The notes: generated by a model from the sequence alone, not told the origin. Shown: positions 42,202-51,787, counted from the stretch's first letter. The stretch: 64,000 nt of DNA from Bog-756 sp963813525 (GCA_963813525.1 CAWEZI010000005.1:2852001-2916000), one strand, 5' to 3'. Translations and numbers: made by a program.

Positions 42202-43320
42202 ATGACCACCCGCCAACTCGAGTTCACAGCAGACGAGCTGCTGGCCGACGAGACAATCGAAGAACCGTTGATCGTCGACGGGGTGCGGTGCCACGGCGGA
42301 TTCGACAGCGAAGGTAAGTACATCTCGCCGCGCACCAAGTATCGCTGGCCCGCCATCCACGCCTGGGAAGAGCAGAGGGAGGCCCAGTTCGCAACCCCGA
42401 TACTCGACATACCACTCGAGACGTGGCCCGAGAACTTCCCCAATGTGGAGCAGTCGAAATTCCTCATCGGCCACGGCGCACCGGAACCGACGATCAGCGC
42501 CCTCACCCGGATCGGCACGGTGGAGGGCTTCGGGGTCCTGCTGCGGTCCCTCAGCACCCCGGACTTCTCACGGTGCTTCGAAGAGGACGTCGTCGGAACG
42601 GCCATCGAGCACATCGACCGAGGCCTGTTCGAGGCGCATGCTCGGGACGAGGCCGGATTCGCCGACGCGGCCGGACACGACCGGATGTGGTTCGTGGCCC
42701 GCGACATCGCTTTCGACCACCCGTCGACCACGGACTTGAAGGCCCGCATGTTGCGACGGATGGGGATCGACACGTCGCCCCGTTCCGCCTCCCAGGTGGC
42801 GCAGGCCCGGCAGGCCGCCCAGAAGGCGCGCCTCCTACCCGAGGACATCGACTTCGAACTGGAGACGGTGGTCGCCCGGATGGTCGGGCTCCTGCTCATC
42901 GAGATCTCCGCCTTTCACGGATTCGCATGGGCAGAGGCCGTACTCGGGGACACCGATCTGGTGGCCGGCGACGGATCGGCCGCCCAGATCGTCTCGTTCA
43001 TCCGGGCTGACGAGACACCTCATGTTGCCTGGCTGCGCACTGCCCTCTCCGAGATGCGTGACCGGACATGGGTGGGCACACAGGGCCGGACCTATCCGGG
43101 GACGGAGATGATCGGGCGCATCTGGGACCGCGCCGTGGCCGACTCGCTCGGTGTCCGGCGTCAGGACAACCTCCGCTTCGTCCTGGACGAGATCGAGCAC
43201 GCGCTGGACGGCCGGCCCGATGGTCGTGACGTGATGGAGGAAATGCTGTCGCTGGGATCGGTGGTGCCGGCGGAGGAGGGATCGAGGGCGACCACGGACA
43301 TCCCCGCCTCGCCCCACTGA
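42202..43320 (+). CDS. ferritin-like-fold protein (possible diiron oxygenase)
   Basis: A 372-residue protein. Two helical segments carry carboxylate/His patterns expected of a diiron centre: FEAHARDEAGFADAAGHDRM (about residues 149-168) and RADETPHVAWL (about 271-281), with a further HIDRGLFEAH and LLLIEISAFHGFAWAE. The pattern recalls ferritin-like or aldehyde-deformylating-oxygenase-like proteins, though the family assignment is not certain. ATG 42202. It lies 64 bp ahead of a luciferase-like oxidoreductase on the same strand, which suggests cooperation. A 17-bp tandem repeat (CTCCTGATCGAGG at 42085 and 42102) lies in its upstream region. Confidence 0.6.
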   Translation: MTTRQLEFTADELLADETIEEPLIVDGVRCHGGFDSEGKYISPRTKYRWPAIHAWEEQREAQFATPILDIPLETWPENFPNVEQSKFLIGHGAPEPTISALTRIGTVEGFGVLLRSLSTPDFSRCFEEDVVGTAIEHIDRGLFEAHARDEAGFADAAGHDRMWFVARDIAFDHPSTTDLKARMLRRMGIDTSPRSASQVAQARQAAQKARLLPEDIDFELETVVARMVGLLLIEISAFHGFAWAEAVLGDTDLVAGDGSAAQIVSFIRADETPHVAWLRTALSEMRDRTWVGTQGRTYPGTEMIGRIWDRAVADSLGVRRQDNLRFVLDEIEHALDGRPDGRDVMEEMLSLGSVVPAEEGSRATTDIPASPH

Positions 43321-43384
43321 ACCGCCTCCGGCGGGCCCCCTCGTCCTGTGCGCCGGCCCGGCGGCCGGCCGAAAGGAGCCGCAC

Positions 43385-44746
43385 GTGAAATTCGGCATCT
43401 TCTACGAGCACCAGCTGCCGCGCCCCTGGAGCGACATAAGCGAACAGCAGCTGATCTCCGATGCCCTCGACCAGATCGAATTGGCCGACCGCCTGGGTAT
43501 CCAGTACCTGTGGGAAGTGGAGCATCATTTTCTGGAGGAGTACTCGCACTCCAGTGCTCCCGAGGTGTTCCTGGGCGCGGCGAGCCAACGCACCCGGCGC
43601 ATGCGCATCGGACATGGTGTTGTCCAGACGGCTCCGGCTTACAACCATCCCGCCCGGATCGCCGAACGCATCGCCATGCTGGACCTCGTCTCCCAGGGAC
43701 GGGTCGAGTTCGGGACGGGCGAGTCCTCCTCTGAGGCCGAGCTGGCCGGCTTCGGCCTCGACCGGGCAGATAAGCGGGATGCGTGGTTGGAGGGGCTCGA
43801 GACGGCGATCCGATGCATGACCGAGACACCCTTCGGCGGGGTCGAGGGTCGGTTCGTTTCCATGCCGCCCCGCAATGTGGTGCCCAAACCTGTCCAGAAG
43901 CCGCACCCGCCTCTGTGGGTGGCGTGCAGCCGCCGGGACACCATCCTGCTCGCCGCCGAGAAGGGCATCGGCGCCCTCAGCTTCGCCTTCGTGGAGCCCG
44001 AGGACGCCAAAAAGTGGGTCGATGACTATGGGCAGGTCCTCCGCCAGCGATGCGTTCCGGTCGGCCTGGCGGTGAACCCCCAGGTGGCCTGCGTCACACC
44101 GATGATGTGCTCGCCCCGCGAAGAAGAGGCTCTGGCCCGCGGCCTGGAGGGAGCCAACTTCTTCGGCTATTCGCTCGCCCACTACTACGTCTTCGGCGAT
44201 CATGTCCCGGCCACCACCAACGTATGGGAGGAGTTCCTCGAGCGCCGGGGGAAGGCCGGCTACGCACCCGAAGCGGCACTGGCGGCCCGACAGGAGGTCC
44301 TGGGGGCGAAAGCGGCGGCCGGCGATCACACCGGACTACGGGGCGCCATCGGGACACCGGTCCAGTTGCGGGAGTTCCTCAGGCGCTACGAAGCGGCCGG
44401 CATCGACCAGCTGATCTTCGTCATGCAGGCCGGGCACAACAAGCACGAGGACATCATGGAGTCGATCCACCTGTTCGGGACAGAGGTTCTCCCCGAGTTC
44501 ATCGAGCGCGACGAGGCAGGGCAGGCCTCCAAGCAGGCGGGATGGGAGCCGGTCATCGCCCGAGCCCTCGCCCGCCGTGACCGCCACCACCGGGAAATGC
44601 CCGAGGGGTACGCCATCCGGGCCATCCCCAAGCAGATGGTCGAGGCGGCCGGCAGCGAACCGGGCAAGCAGTGGCTCGAATCACTGGCCGACAAACAGGC
44701 GGCTGGCGTCGAAGACGAGGAATTCCGCCGTCTGGTGGAGGGTTGA
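43385..44746 (+). CDS. LLM class flavin-dependent oxidoreductase
   Basis: A 453-residue luciferase-like monooxygenase, a TIM barrel that uses FMN or F420. Characteristic segments are KFGIFYEHQLPRPW, ADRLGIQYLWEVEHHFLEEY, HPARIAERIAMLDLVSQGRVEFGTG, and PHPPLWVACSRRDTILLAAEKGIG. It is about 80 residues longer than most family members, with an alanine/lysine-rich helical tail (from about residue 370). The GTG at 43385 has AAAGGAG at good distance. With the upstream ferritin-like gene it may form a two-gene oxidative pathway. Substrate unknown. Confidence 0.9.
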   Translation: MKFGIFYEHQLPRPWSDISEQQLISDALDQIELADRLGIQYLWEVEHHFLEEYSHSSAPEVFLGAASQRTRRMRIGHGVVQTAPAYNHPARIAERIAMLDLVSQGRVEFGTGESSSEAELAGFGLDRADKRDAWLEGLETAIRCMTETPFGGVEGRFVSMPPRNVVPKPVQKPHPPLWVACSRRDTILLAAEKGIGALSFAFVEPEDAKKWVDDYGQVLRQRCVPVGLAVNPQVACVTPMMCSPREEEALARGLEGANFFGYSLAHYYVFGDHVPATTNVWEEFLERRGKAGYAPEAALAARQEVLGAKAAAGDHTGLRGAIGTPVQLREFLRRYEAAGIDQLIFVMQAGHNKHEDIMESIHLFGTEVLPEFIERDEAGQASKQAGWEPVIARALARRDRHHREMPEGYAIRAIPKQMVEAAGSEPGKQWLESLADKQAAGVEDEEFRRLVEG

Positions 44747-44825
44747 GGCGCCTGGTGGAGAGTCGACGGGTGGAATCGGGGGGGCCGATGCTTCCGTCCC
44801 TGGCCATAGGAATTACGCTGGTGCC

Positions 44826-45101
44826 ATGACCTCCCCCTCCCCGTCCCCAACCGGTGGGCCCCGTGGCGGGTCGTCCGCGCCCGCCGGATCTACGGCAGAG
44901 CTTCGGGTAGAGGGGATGCACTGCGATGCCTGTGTCGCCCTGATCGAGGAGACCCTGGATGAGACCGAGGGGGTGCTGACCGCCTCCGTCGACCTCCAGG
45001 CGGCTCGGGCGGTGGTCGGCTACCAGCCCGAGCTGATCAGCGTCGATGCCATCCGTTCGGTCATCGCCGACACCGGGTACACGGCGACGCCGATCGGCTG
45101 A
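44826..45101 (+). CDS. heavy-metal-associated (HMA) domain protein, copper chaperone
   Basis: A 91-residue protein. After a Pro/Ser/Gly-rich leader of about 25 residues comes a single HMA fold with the metal motif GMHCDACVALIEE (CxxC). VSVDAIRSVIADTGY is its last helix. It binds Cu(I) and should hand it to the adjacent ATPase. The stop is 12 bp from the P-type ATPase start, so the two are co-expressed. ATG 44826 is chosen; the frame extends upstream without a better start. Confidence 0.88.
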   Translation: MTSPSPSPTGGPRGGSSAPAGSTAELRVEGMHCDACVALIEETLDETEGVLTASVDLQAARAVVGYQPELISVDAIRSVIADTGYTATPIG

Positions 45102-45113
45102 GGGGCTCACCGC

Positions 45114-47789
45114 GTGGTAACAGCTCCGGCCCCGTCTCGGACTGACGGGCAGGGCGAGCCGACCCTCACCACTGCTGAGCTCGAGCTGGAGGGGATGCAC
45201 TGCAGCGCCTGTGCCACCCGCATCCAGCGTTCACTGGGACGACTGCCCGCTGTGGCCAGCGCCTCGGTGAACCTGGCCACAACCCGGGCCTTCGTGTCGT
45301 ACGACGCCGACCGGATCGGCCTCGAGGGACTGTGCCAAGCCGTGGCCGACGTGGGCTACTCGGCGTCGCCGGCCACACCGACGGTGGCGACCACCGAGCA
45401 CGACCCCGACCACTGGGTCCGCCGGGCGGCCATCTCGTGGCCGCTGGCCATTGCCGCTGTGCTGGTCTCTGTCCTGGCACCGGAAACCCCCACGGCCGGC
45501 TGGACGGTTCTGGTGCTGGCCATCATCGTCGAGATCGCCGGCGGGTGGCCCTTCCTGCGCAACAGCGCCCGCCTCCTCCGACACGGGGGCACCAGCATGG
45601 ACACCCTCATCGCCCTGGGCACCCTGGCGGCCCTGGCGGTCAGCGCGGTGGAGGCCATCGCCTTGGGCGGCCGGCACGTGCATTTGGGAGAGACCGGCGC
45701 CTTTGCCGCCCGACTGCACGGTGTGATGTCCCCGTTGATCGTGGCCATCCTGGCCACCGGCCGGGCCATCGAGGCCAAGGCCCGCGACAGGGCGTCCCGG
45801 GCCATGCATTCGCTCCTCTCGCTGCGCCCGCCCACGGCACGGATGGTGGCCACCCCCGAGGACGAGGTGGGCGAACTGGTTTCGCCCGAGAGCGTGCCCG
45901 TGGGTGCTCTGGTCCGGGTCCGACCCGGCGAGGGACTCCCACTCGACGGCACCGTGGTGAGCGGATGGTCGCCGGTCGACGAGTCCATGCTGACCGGCGA
46001 ACCGCTCCCCGTCGACCGTGGACCCGGAAGCGAGGTGACCGGCGGCACTCGCAACGGCAGTGGTGCGCTGGTGGTCCGGGTCAGCTCGGTGGCCGCCGAG
46101 TCGGTTCTGGCCCGACTCCAGCGACTGGTCGAGGACGCCCAACGGGACAAGGCACCGCTCCAGCGCCTGGCCGACCGCATCAGCAGCGTCTTCGTCCCGG
46201 CCGTCCTCCTCGGGGCCCTGGTCACCTTCCTGGCCTGGGCGCTCGTCGTCGGCAACGTGGGTAAGGCGGTCCTGAGCGGTCTGGCTGTTCTGCTGGTGGC
46301 CTGTCCGTGTGCCATGGGCCTGGCCGCACCGGTGGCCATGATGGTCGGTTGCGGACGGGCGGCAGCTGTGGGCATCTTCATCCGCAGCGGTGACGTTCTC
46401 GAGCGTCTGGCCAAGGTGGACGCCGTCGTATTCGACAAGACGGGCACCCTGACCGAGCGTCACGCCGAGGTCTCCTTGGTCGCCGCCGCCCAGGGGACCA
46501 CCGGCGAGGAGGTGCTGGCTCTGGCTGCCGCCGTCGAGGCGGAGAGTGACCACCCGATCGCCGTCGCCATCCTGCATGCCGCACCTGCCGACCGGGAGCT
46601 CAGGGCCGGTGACGTCCAGGCGTTGCCGGGAGTAGGGGTGCGTGGCACGGTCGACGGCAGCGTGATCGAGGTGAGCCGGCTGGTTCCGGCGAACCTTCCC
46701 GCCTCGATGGCCACGCCGGTCGCCGACCGATACGCACGGGGTGAGACAGTGGTCGTGGTGGAGCGGGACGGGGTCGTCATCGGCTCGATCGCCGTGACCA
46801 CACCGCTGCGTCCCGAGGCCCGACAGGCGGTTGACCATCTCCGTGCCCTGGGCTTGACCTCGTCGATCCTGAGCGGCGACAGCGAACCGGCTGTGCGCAC
46901 CGTCGCTCATGAACTGCACATCGATGACGCCAGAGGCGGGCTGAGCCCGGCCGGCAAGGTGGGGGCTGTCAATGCCATGCGCGACGCATCCCGGTCGGTG
47001 GTCATGGTGGGCGACGGGGTCAACGACGCACCCGCTTTGGCCGCGGCCGACGTCGGGTGTGCCATCGGCAGCGGCTCGGAGGCGGCTGTGGCCAACAGTG
47101 GGGTTGCCTTGTTGGGCAGCGACCTACAGGGCGTACCGGCCGCAATAGGCGTGGCCCGCTCGACCTATGCGGTGATCGTTCAGAACTTCGGCTGGGCCAT
47201 GGGCTACAACCTGGCCGCCCTTCCCCTGGCTGCCTTCGGCCTCCTCGATCCACTGGTGGCGGCGGTGGCCATGGGACTGTCGAGCGTGATCGTGGTACTC
47301 AACAGCCTTCGGCTCCGCAAACTCGGACGCGGCGGCCTGGATGCGATCGGCTCACCACAGGTCATGCGGGGGCGTCGGGGAGTGGCCGTATCGGTGGCGC
47401 TGCCGATCATCCTCTTCGCAGGTCTGACCGGCGTCAGTCAAGCTCTGTCGCCGGCACGGGGCCAGTCACTTCTTCCCTCACTGCCCAGCATCACCACCAC
47501 TGCGCTTCCTCGGGGAGGCTCAGTCGAGTCCTACCTCGACCCGGGTGGGGCGGGTGTCAACCAGTTCCACCTGATCTTCAGCGGCACTCCCGCTCAGCTG
47601 GCTACCGTCGACCCCCGGGTGATGGCCGGCATCAGCGGCACACCCCCTGCCCTGCTCCGCCAGATCAAGGTGACAACCGGGCATTACTCAGACATCGTGG
47701 TCACCAGCCCCGGACGATGGCTCTTCCACGTATCGGCCATCTTCGGACGTACCCACGTGGCCTTCGTGATCTCCCATTCGATCAGCTGA
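45114..47789 (+). CDS. copper-translocating P-type ATPase with C-terminal extracytoplasmic domain
   Basis: An 891-residue P1B-type ATPase that exports Cu(I). One N-terminal HMA domain has GMHCSACATRI. The actuator motif is TGEP, the intramembrane metal site VACPCAMGLA, the phosphorylation site FDKTGTLTE, the P1B His-Pro SDHPIAV, and the hinge GDGVNDAPAL. TM7-8 carry GYNLAALPLAAFG and the MGLSS...NSLRL segment. After TM8 it has about 145 extra residues: another membrane helix (VALPIILFAGLTGVSQAL) and an outside domain resembling YtkA/FixH-like or CopC-like modules. GTG start. Paired with the HMA chaperone upstream. Confidence 0.93.
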   Translation: MVTAPAPSRTDGQGEPTLTTAELELEGMHCSACATRIQRSLGRLPAVASASVNLATTRAFVSYDADRIGLEGLCQAVADVGYSASPATPTVATTEHDPDHWVRRAAISWPLAIAAVLVSVLAPETPTAGWTVLVLAIIVEIAGGWPFLRNSARLLRHGGTSMDTLIALGTLAALAVSAVEAIALGGRHVHLGETGAFAARLHGVMSPLIVAILATGRAIEAKARDRASRAMHSLLSLRPPTARMVATPEDEVGELVSPESVPVGALVRVRPGEGLPLDGTVVSGWSPVDESMLTGEPLPVDRGPGSEVTGGTRNGSGALVVRVSSVAAESVLARLQRLVEDAQRDKAPLQRLADRISSVFVPAVLLGALVTFLAWALVVGNVGKAVLSGLAVLLVACPCAMGLAAPVAMMVGCGRAAAVGIFIRSGDVLERLAKVDAVVFDKTGTLTERHAEVSLVAAAQGTTGEEVLALAAAVEAESDHPIAVAILHAAPADRELRAGDVQALPGVGVRGTVDGSVIEVSRLVPANLPASMATPVADRYARGETVVVVERDGVVIGSIAVTTPLRPEARQAVDHLRALGLTSSILSGDSEPAVRTVAHELHIDDARGGLSPAGKVGAVNAMRDASRSVVMVGDGVNDAPALAAADVGCAIGSGSEAAVANSGVALLGSDLQGVPAAIGVARSTYAVIVQNFGWAMGYNLAALPLAAFGLLDPLVAAVAMGLSSVIVVLNSLRLRKLGRGGLDAIGSPQVMRGRRGVAVSVALPIILFAGLTGVSQALSPARGQSLLPSLPSITTTALPRGGSVESYLDPGGAGVNQFHLIFSGTPAQLATVDPRVMAGISGTPPALLRQIKVTTGHYSDIVVTSPGRWLFHVSAIFGRTHVAFVISHSIS

Positions 47790-47859
47790 CTCGGACGAAC
47801 CGTTGAATTCTGGCGCCCAAGCCCGGCAACTGTGGCGCCTGTTCCGGTGAGTTGCGTGT

Positions 47860-48396
47860 TCAGTCGCCGGCCCAGCACCCGAGGATGACGTCACCCACGG
47901 TAACGGCCACATCTCCTGAACTGGTCGGTGGCACACCGAACTGAGCAGGAAGTCCGGTGATGTCGACCAGGAGGATCTTCCAGTCCTTGCGCACGACAAC
48001 CGATCCGTTGGTGGTCTGGAATGCGCCCTGGCCGAGATTGGCCAGTGAGCGGGCGTTGCCCATCTGAACACCGAGACTCTTGAAATAGGCGAACGTCTGG
48101 GCCCAGCTCGACAACTCTTTGATCGAGAGGATCATCGAACCCGAGGGGTAGCGGTAGCGACACGAATAGAGGTGGTCGACCCAGGTCGGCGTCGACACGG
48201 CCGCTTTCTCCCCCAACGCCGATGCGATGTCCACCTGGGCCTCCTGCTGGCAGACCTGCTTGGCGATAGGTGACGGTGTGTCTCCCGCCGGAAGGGGCGC
48301 CGGGGTGGAGGTCGAGTTGGCCGAGGGCGAGCCGCCCGCGCAGCCGGTGCTGACCAGAGCGACAAGGGCAACGACGGCCACTCGACGACCAAGCAC
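47860..48396 (-). CDS. hypothetical lipoprotein
   Basis: A 178-residue lipoprotein with signal MLGRRVAVVALVALVSTGC and lipobox STGC. A short Ser/Pro/Thr linker follows, then a globular domain (ALGEKAAVSTPTWVDHLYSCRYRYPSGSMILSIKEL...), with Cys residues near the N-terminus of the domain and at the C-terminus that could form a disulfide. The length and layout resemble actinobacterial DUF3558-type lipoproteins, but I cannot assign a family. GTG start. It is convergent with the copper ATPase. Confidence 0.7.
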   Translation of the reverse strand: MLGRRVAVVALVALVSTGCAGGSPSANSTSTPAPLPAGDTPSPIAKQVCQQEAQVDIASALGEKAAVSTPTWVDHLYSCRYRYPSGSMILSIKELSSWAQTFAYFKSLGVQMGNARSLANLGQGAFQTTNGSVVVRKDWKILLVDITGLPAQFGVPPTSSGDVAVTVGDVILGCWAGD

Positions 48397-48494
48397 GGGG
48401 CGAGAGTACCAGTCGCCCCGACAACGGCCCCGTCACCGGTTGCCCCTGCCGCCCAGCCGGTGGCGGGAAGGCCAGCGATACCGGCACGACCGGG

Positions 48495-49733
48495 TCAGTT
48501 GGGCCGGCGGGGTGGCTCGAGGATCCCTACCAGTTCCACGTGCTCGGTCATGGGGAACAAATCGAACCCCCGCAGTGTGCCGAGCGACCAACCCTGGTCG
48601 AGCATGATGCGGAGATCCCGGGCGAACGAGGATGGATCACATGACACGTAGGCCACTTTGCGCGGCGCCGGGTCGAGTGATGACAGAGCTCTCATCACCG
48701 GCTGCCCGGCGCCCCGTCGGGCAGGGTCGAGCACCACCAGGTGGACTCCGTTGAGCTTGCGCTCGATGGTGTGAGCATCGACCGAGGCTCGGACCGTCTC
48801 GACCTGGGTCAGCCCGGACGTGTTGCGAGCGAGATCCTCACAAGCGAGCCGGTTGCGCTCCACAGCCACCACCCTGCCCCGGGATCCGACGGCGTCAGCC
48901 AGAGCCACCGTAAACAGGCCGGCGCCGGCGTACAGGTCGGCGGCCCACTCGCCCGCCTCGGGTTGCAGTTCGGCCATCACACAGGAGGTCAGCAGAGCGG
49001 CGGCGCCCGGGTGCACCTGCCAGAACACCCCCGGGCCGACGTCGAATGGCCGACCGTCCACGGTGAACTGTGATCGGTCCGGAGGTCGGCGGGTCCGGCC
49101 GTTCACCACCAGACCGACCCCGGAGGTGGCGGAACTGGCGTGCCAGTCCCCCCGGGATACGACCGACAGCACCGGGGGGCCGCCGTCCGGTGAGGCGGTG
49201 ACCTCGACCTGGCGCACCCCCCGCCAATTCGACGTGCCGCCCACGGCCCGGTCCACTTCCCCGGTGACGATGGGACACCGGTCCACCGGATGGACGGCGT
49301 GCGAACGGTGTCTGTGGAACCCCATCCGTCCCGATCGGTCGACGGCGAAGCTGGCGCGGGTCCGCCAGCCCAGTCCGTCGGGAGCGCCGGCAACCTCCTC
49401 GATCACGACAGGGCGGTCCACTTGGGCCAGGCGGCGCAACTGTTCCGCCACCAACTCGGACTTGAGACGACGTTGGGCGGGGAGGGTGACGTGTTGCCAG
49501 TCACAGCCGCCGCATCGGCCCGGACCGGCGTGCGGACAGGGTGGTGCAACCCGGTCCGCAGAGGAGTCGAGGACCTCGACAGCGTCGGCCCGGAGGAACG
49601 ACGATGTGACGGCGGTCACTTCGGCCACAACCCGTTCGCCAGGCAGCGCATGGCGAACGAACACAACCCGCCCGTCCTCGGCCCGGGCCACGCACCCGCC
49701 GCCGGCGGCCATGGCTCCGGTGCGCAGTTCCAT
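48495..49733 (-). CDS. class I SAM-dependent RNA methyltransferase (TrmA/RlmD type, TRAM domain)
   Basis: A 412-residue RNA uridine-C5 methyltransferase. It begins with a TRAM-like segment (MAAGGGCVARAEDGRVVFVRHALPGERV). A Cys cluster follows, CPHAGPGRCGGCDWQHV, which matches the iron-sulfur motif of the RumA type. The SAM-binding site is ADLYAGAGLFTVALA, and VLDPARRGAG and the catalytic Cys in YVSCDPSSFARDL complete the family pattern. The ATG at 49733 has AAAGGAG at proper distance, against a longer frame to 49853. It would make m5U in tRNA or rRNA; the position cannot be read. It is divergent from the nitroreductase. Confidence 0.92.
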   Translation of the reverse strand: MELRTGAMAAGGGCVARAEDGRVVFVRHALPGERVVAEVTAVTSSFLRADAVEVLDSSADRVAPPCPHAGPGRCGGCDWQHVTLPAQRRLKSELVAEQLRRLAQVDRPVVIEEVAGAPDGLGWRTRASFAVDRSGRMGFHRHRSHAVHPVDRCPIVTGEVDRAVGGTSNWRGVRQVEVTASPDGGPPVLSVVSRGDWHASSATSGVGLVVNGRTRRPPDRSQFTVDGRPFDVGPGVFWQVHPGAAALLTSCVMAELQPEAGEWAADLYAGAGLFTVALADAVGSRGRVVAVERNRLACEDLARNTSGLTQVETVRASVDAHTIERKLNGVHLVVLDPARRGAGQPVMRALSSLDPAPRKVAYVSCDPSSFARDLRIMLDQGWSLGTLRGFDLFPMTEHVELVGILEPPRRPN

Positions 49734-49891
49734 CCGGGCTCCTTTCGCCCAGGCCGGATGCCCGCCTTCGGGGGACGTGGTTCCGACGAACCGGCCCACC
49801 CCGGCCCCGTCGCTGACGCTGTTCTGAGCGGTACGGTGGCCGGGCCGGTTCATCTCAGTGTCCTGACCAAAGGATCGAAGGAAGGAAGTCC

Positions 49892-50554
49892 GTGGATATC
49901 AACGAGGCGCTGTACACCACGCGGGCCATGCGCCGGGTCCGAAGCGACCCTGTGCCTGAGGAGGTACAGGCCAGGATCCTGGATGCCGCCATCCGAGCCC
50001 CCACCGGGGGAAACGCCCAGAACTGGCGGTTCCTTCTGGTCGACGATCCCGAGGTGATCGGCCGGATCGCACCTCTCTACCGGCACGCCATCGAACAGCT
50101 GTGGACCACCATCTATGCTGACCGCCTGGCCGCGGCCGACGCGCACCCCGATGACCCGGACAGCGTCGAAATGCTGAAGGTCCAACGCTCGGCCCAGTGG
50201 CTGGCCGACCACTTCGAAGCAGTTCCACTGTTCTTGTTCGCCTTCGTCCAAGCCGATCCGACCGGCGGTTCCATCTTTCCCGCGGTGTGGAGTGCCCAGC
50301 TGGCCGCCCGGGCGGAGGGGGTTGGGAGCTCCCTGACCGTCGTCCTCGGGGTCTTCCACGGTGCGGAGACCTTCGAGATCCTGGGCGTCCCCGACCACGA
50401 GCAGTGGGTGATGGCTTGCTGCGTGAGCTTCGGCTACCCGAGCGGCAGATGGGGCGTCGCGCCGCGACGACCGGTCCATGAGGTCTCCTACCGAAATCAT
50501 TGGGGATCCCCGGTCGGATTCAGGGTGGATGAGCCCCTCTGGCCGGCCGGTTAG
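49892..50554 (+). CDS. nitroreductase family protein
   Basis: A 220-residue FMN-dependent oxidoreductase. It has the N-terminal TTRAMRRVRSDPVPEE and RILDAAIRAPTGGNAQNWRF, the FMN-phosphate pattern of this family. VWSAQLAARAEGVGSSLTVVLGV and a C-terminal FGYPSGRWGVAPRRPVHEV complete it. GTG start with GAAGGAAGT at good distance. Substrate unknown; members reduce quinones, nitro groups or flavins, and some dehalogenate. Confidence 0.9.
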   Translation: MDINEALYTTRAMRRVRSDPVPEEVQARILDAAIRAPTGGNAQNWRFLLVDDPEVIGRIAPLYRHAIEQLWTTIYADRLAAADAHPDDPDSVEMLKVQRSAQWLADHFEAVPLFLFAFVQADPTGGSIFPAVWSAQLAARAEGVGSSLTVVLGVFHGAETFEILGVPDHEQWVMACCVSFGYPSGRWGVAPRRPVHEVSYRNHWGSPVGFRVDEPLWPAG

Positions 50555-50600
50555 CCTGTACGTTCCGCGGTGGGACGGCAGGTGAGCGGTCCCACCTCCT

Positions 50601-50671
50601 GCGGCTGTAGCTCAATGGTAGAGCCTCTGCCTTCCAAGCAGATGACGAGGGTTCGATCCCCTTCAGCCGCT
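50601..50671 (+). tRNA. tRNA-Gly (anticodon TCC)
   Basis: A 71-nt cloverleaf: acceptor GCGGCTG pairing with CAGCCGC, D stem GCTC/GAGC, anticodon stem TCTGC/GCAGA with loop CTTCCAA, T arm GAGGG-TTCGATC-CCCTT with one wobble pair. Anticodon TCC reads glycine GGA/GGG. CCA is not encoded. It is the second glycine tRNA in the window, beside CCC at 11278. Confidence 0.95.
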
Positions 50672-50758
50672 CAACAGGGCGCCGGGTAGCGCCGGTTATC
50701 GCCGCATACCACAGCGTGCCCCGACGCGGTCACACCAGGTTACGACGTAGGGTTTCCC

Positions 50759-51787
50759 ATGGAATACCACACCGTCGGTCGTACGGGTATCAAAGTCAGT
50801 CCCCTCTGCCTCGGAGCCATGATGTTCGGAGAGTGGGGCAATCGCGACCACGCCGACGCCGTACGGATCATCCATCGGGCCCTCGATGAAGGTATCAACT
50901 TCATCGACACCGCCGATGTCTACTCGGCAGGTGAATCAGAGGTCATCGTGGGCGAAGCTCTGTCCAGTGTCGATCGGTCGAGGATCGTGCTGGCCACCAA
51001 GGTGTTCGCACCGATGAGCGACGACCCCAACGCCCAGGGCAGTTCGCGCCGTTGGATCATCGCCGAGTGTGACAACAGCCTCCGTCGCCTCGGCACCGAC
51101 TACATCGATCTCTACCAGGTCCACCGACCGGATGAGACCGCCGATATCGACGAGACCCTGGGGGCGCTCAGCGATCTCGTACACTCCGGCAAGATCCGGT
51201 CCTTTGGAAGCTCCACCTATCCGGCCGAGCGAATCGTCGAGGCCCAGTGGGTGGCCGAGCGCCGCGGACGCGAGCGGTTCATGACCGAGCAACCGCCGTA
51301 CTCGCTGCTGGTGCGGGGTGTCGAGCGCGACGTACTACCTGTCGCCCAGTCCTACGGGATGGGTGTGATCCCGTGGAGCCCTCTGGCCGGGGGCTGGTTA
51401 TCGGGTCGTTTCGGTACCGGCAAGGAGAACACCAGCCGGCGGGCGGGCCGTATCCCCGGTCGCTACGACCTGACCATCCCGGCCAATCAGCGAAAGCTGG
51501 AGATCGTCAACCAGCTGGCCGAAGTGGCAGACCAAGCAGGCTTGACGCTGATCGAACTGGCCCTGGCCTTCGTCCTCGAGCATCCGGCGGTCAGCGCCGC
51601 CATCATCGGACCGCGGACCATGGAACAACTGGAGTCACAACTGTCGGCGCCAGGCGTTCGGCTGGAGACGGCGGTACTCGACCGCCTCGACGACATCAAC
51701 CCACCCGGCACCAATGTGAATCCCGAAGATGCAGGGTGGTCGCCACCATCTCTGGTCGACGCCAGACGGCGCCGTCGTCGACACTGA
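50759..51787 (+). CDS. aldo/keto reductase family protein
   Basis: A 342-residue TIM-barrel NADPH oxidoreductase. It has MEYHTVGRTGIKVSPLCLGAMMFG, FIDTADVYSAGESE (catalytic Asp and Tyr), LATKVFAPMSD (Lys), DYIDLYQVHRPDE (His), and the cofactor end WSPLAGGWLSGRF with IIGPRTMEQLESQL. The tetrad is complete. It resembles the YghZ/Kv-beta group. The C-terminus ends in an Arg-rich tail. Substrate unknown. It starts at ATG 50759, 87 bp after tRNA-Gly. Confidence 0.92.
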   Translation: MEYHTVGRTGIKVSPLCLGAMMFGEWGNRDHADAVRIIHRALDEGINFIDTADVYSAGESEVIVGEALSSVDRSRIVLATKVFAPMSDDPNAQGSSRRWIIAECDNSLRRLGTDYIDLYQVHRPDETADIDETLGALSDLVHSGKIRSFGSSTYPAERIVEAQWVAERRGRERFMTEQPPYSLLVRGVERDVLPVAQSYGMGVIPWSPLAGGWLSGRFGTGKENTSRRAGRIPGRYDLTIPANQRKLEIVNQLAEVADQAGLTLIELALAFVLEHPAVSAAIIGPRTMEQLESQLSAPGVRLETAVLDRLDDINPPGTNVNPEDAGWSPPSLVDARRRRRRH

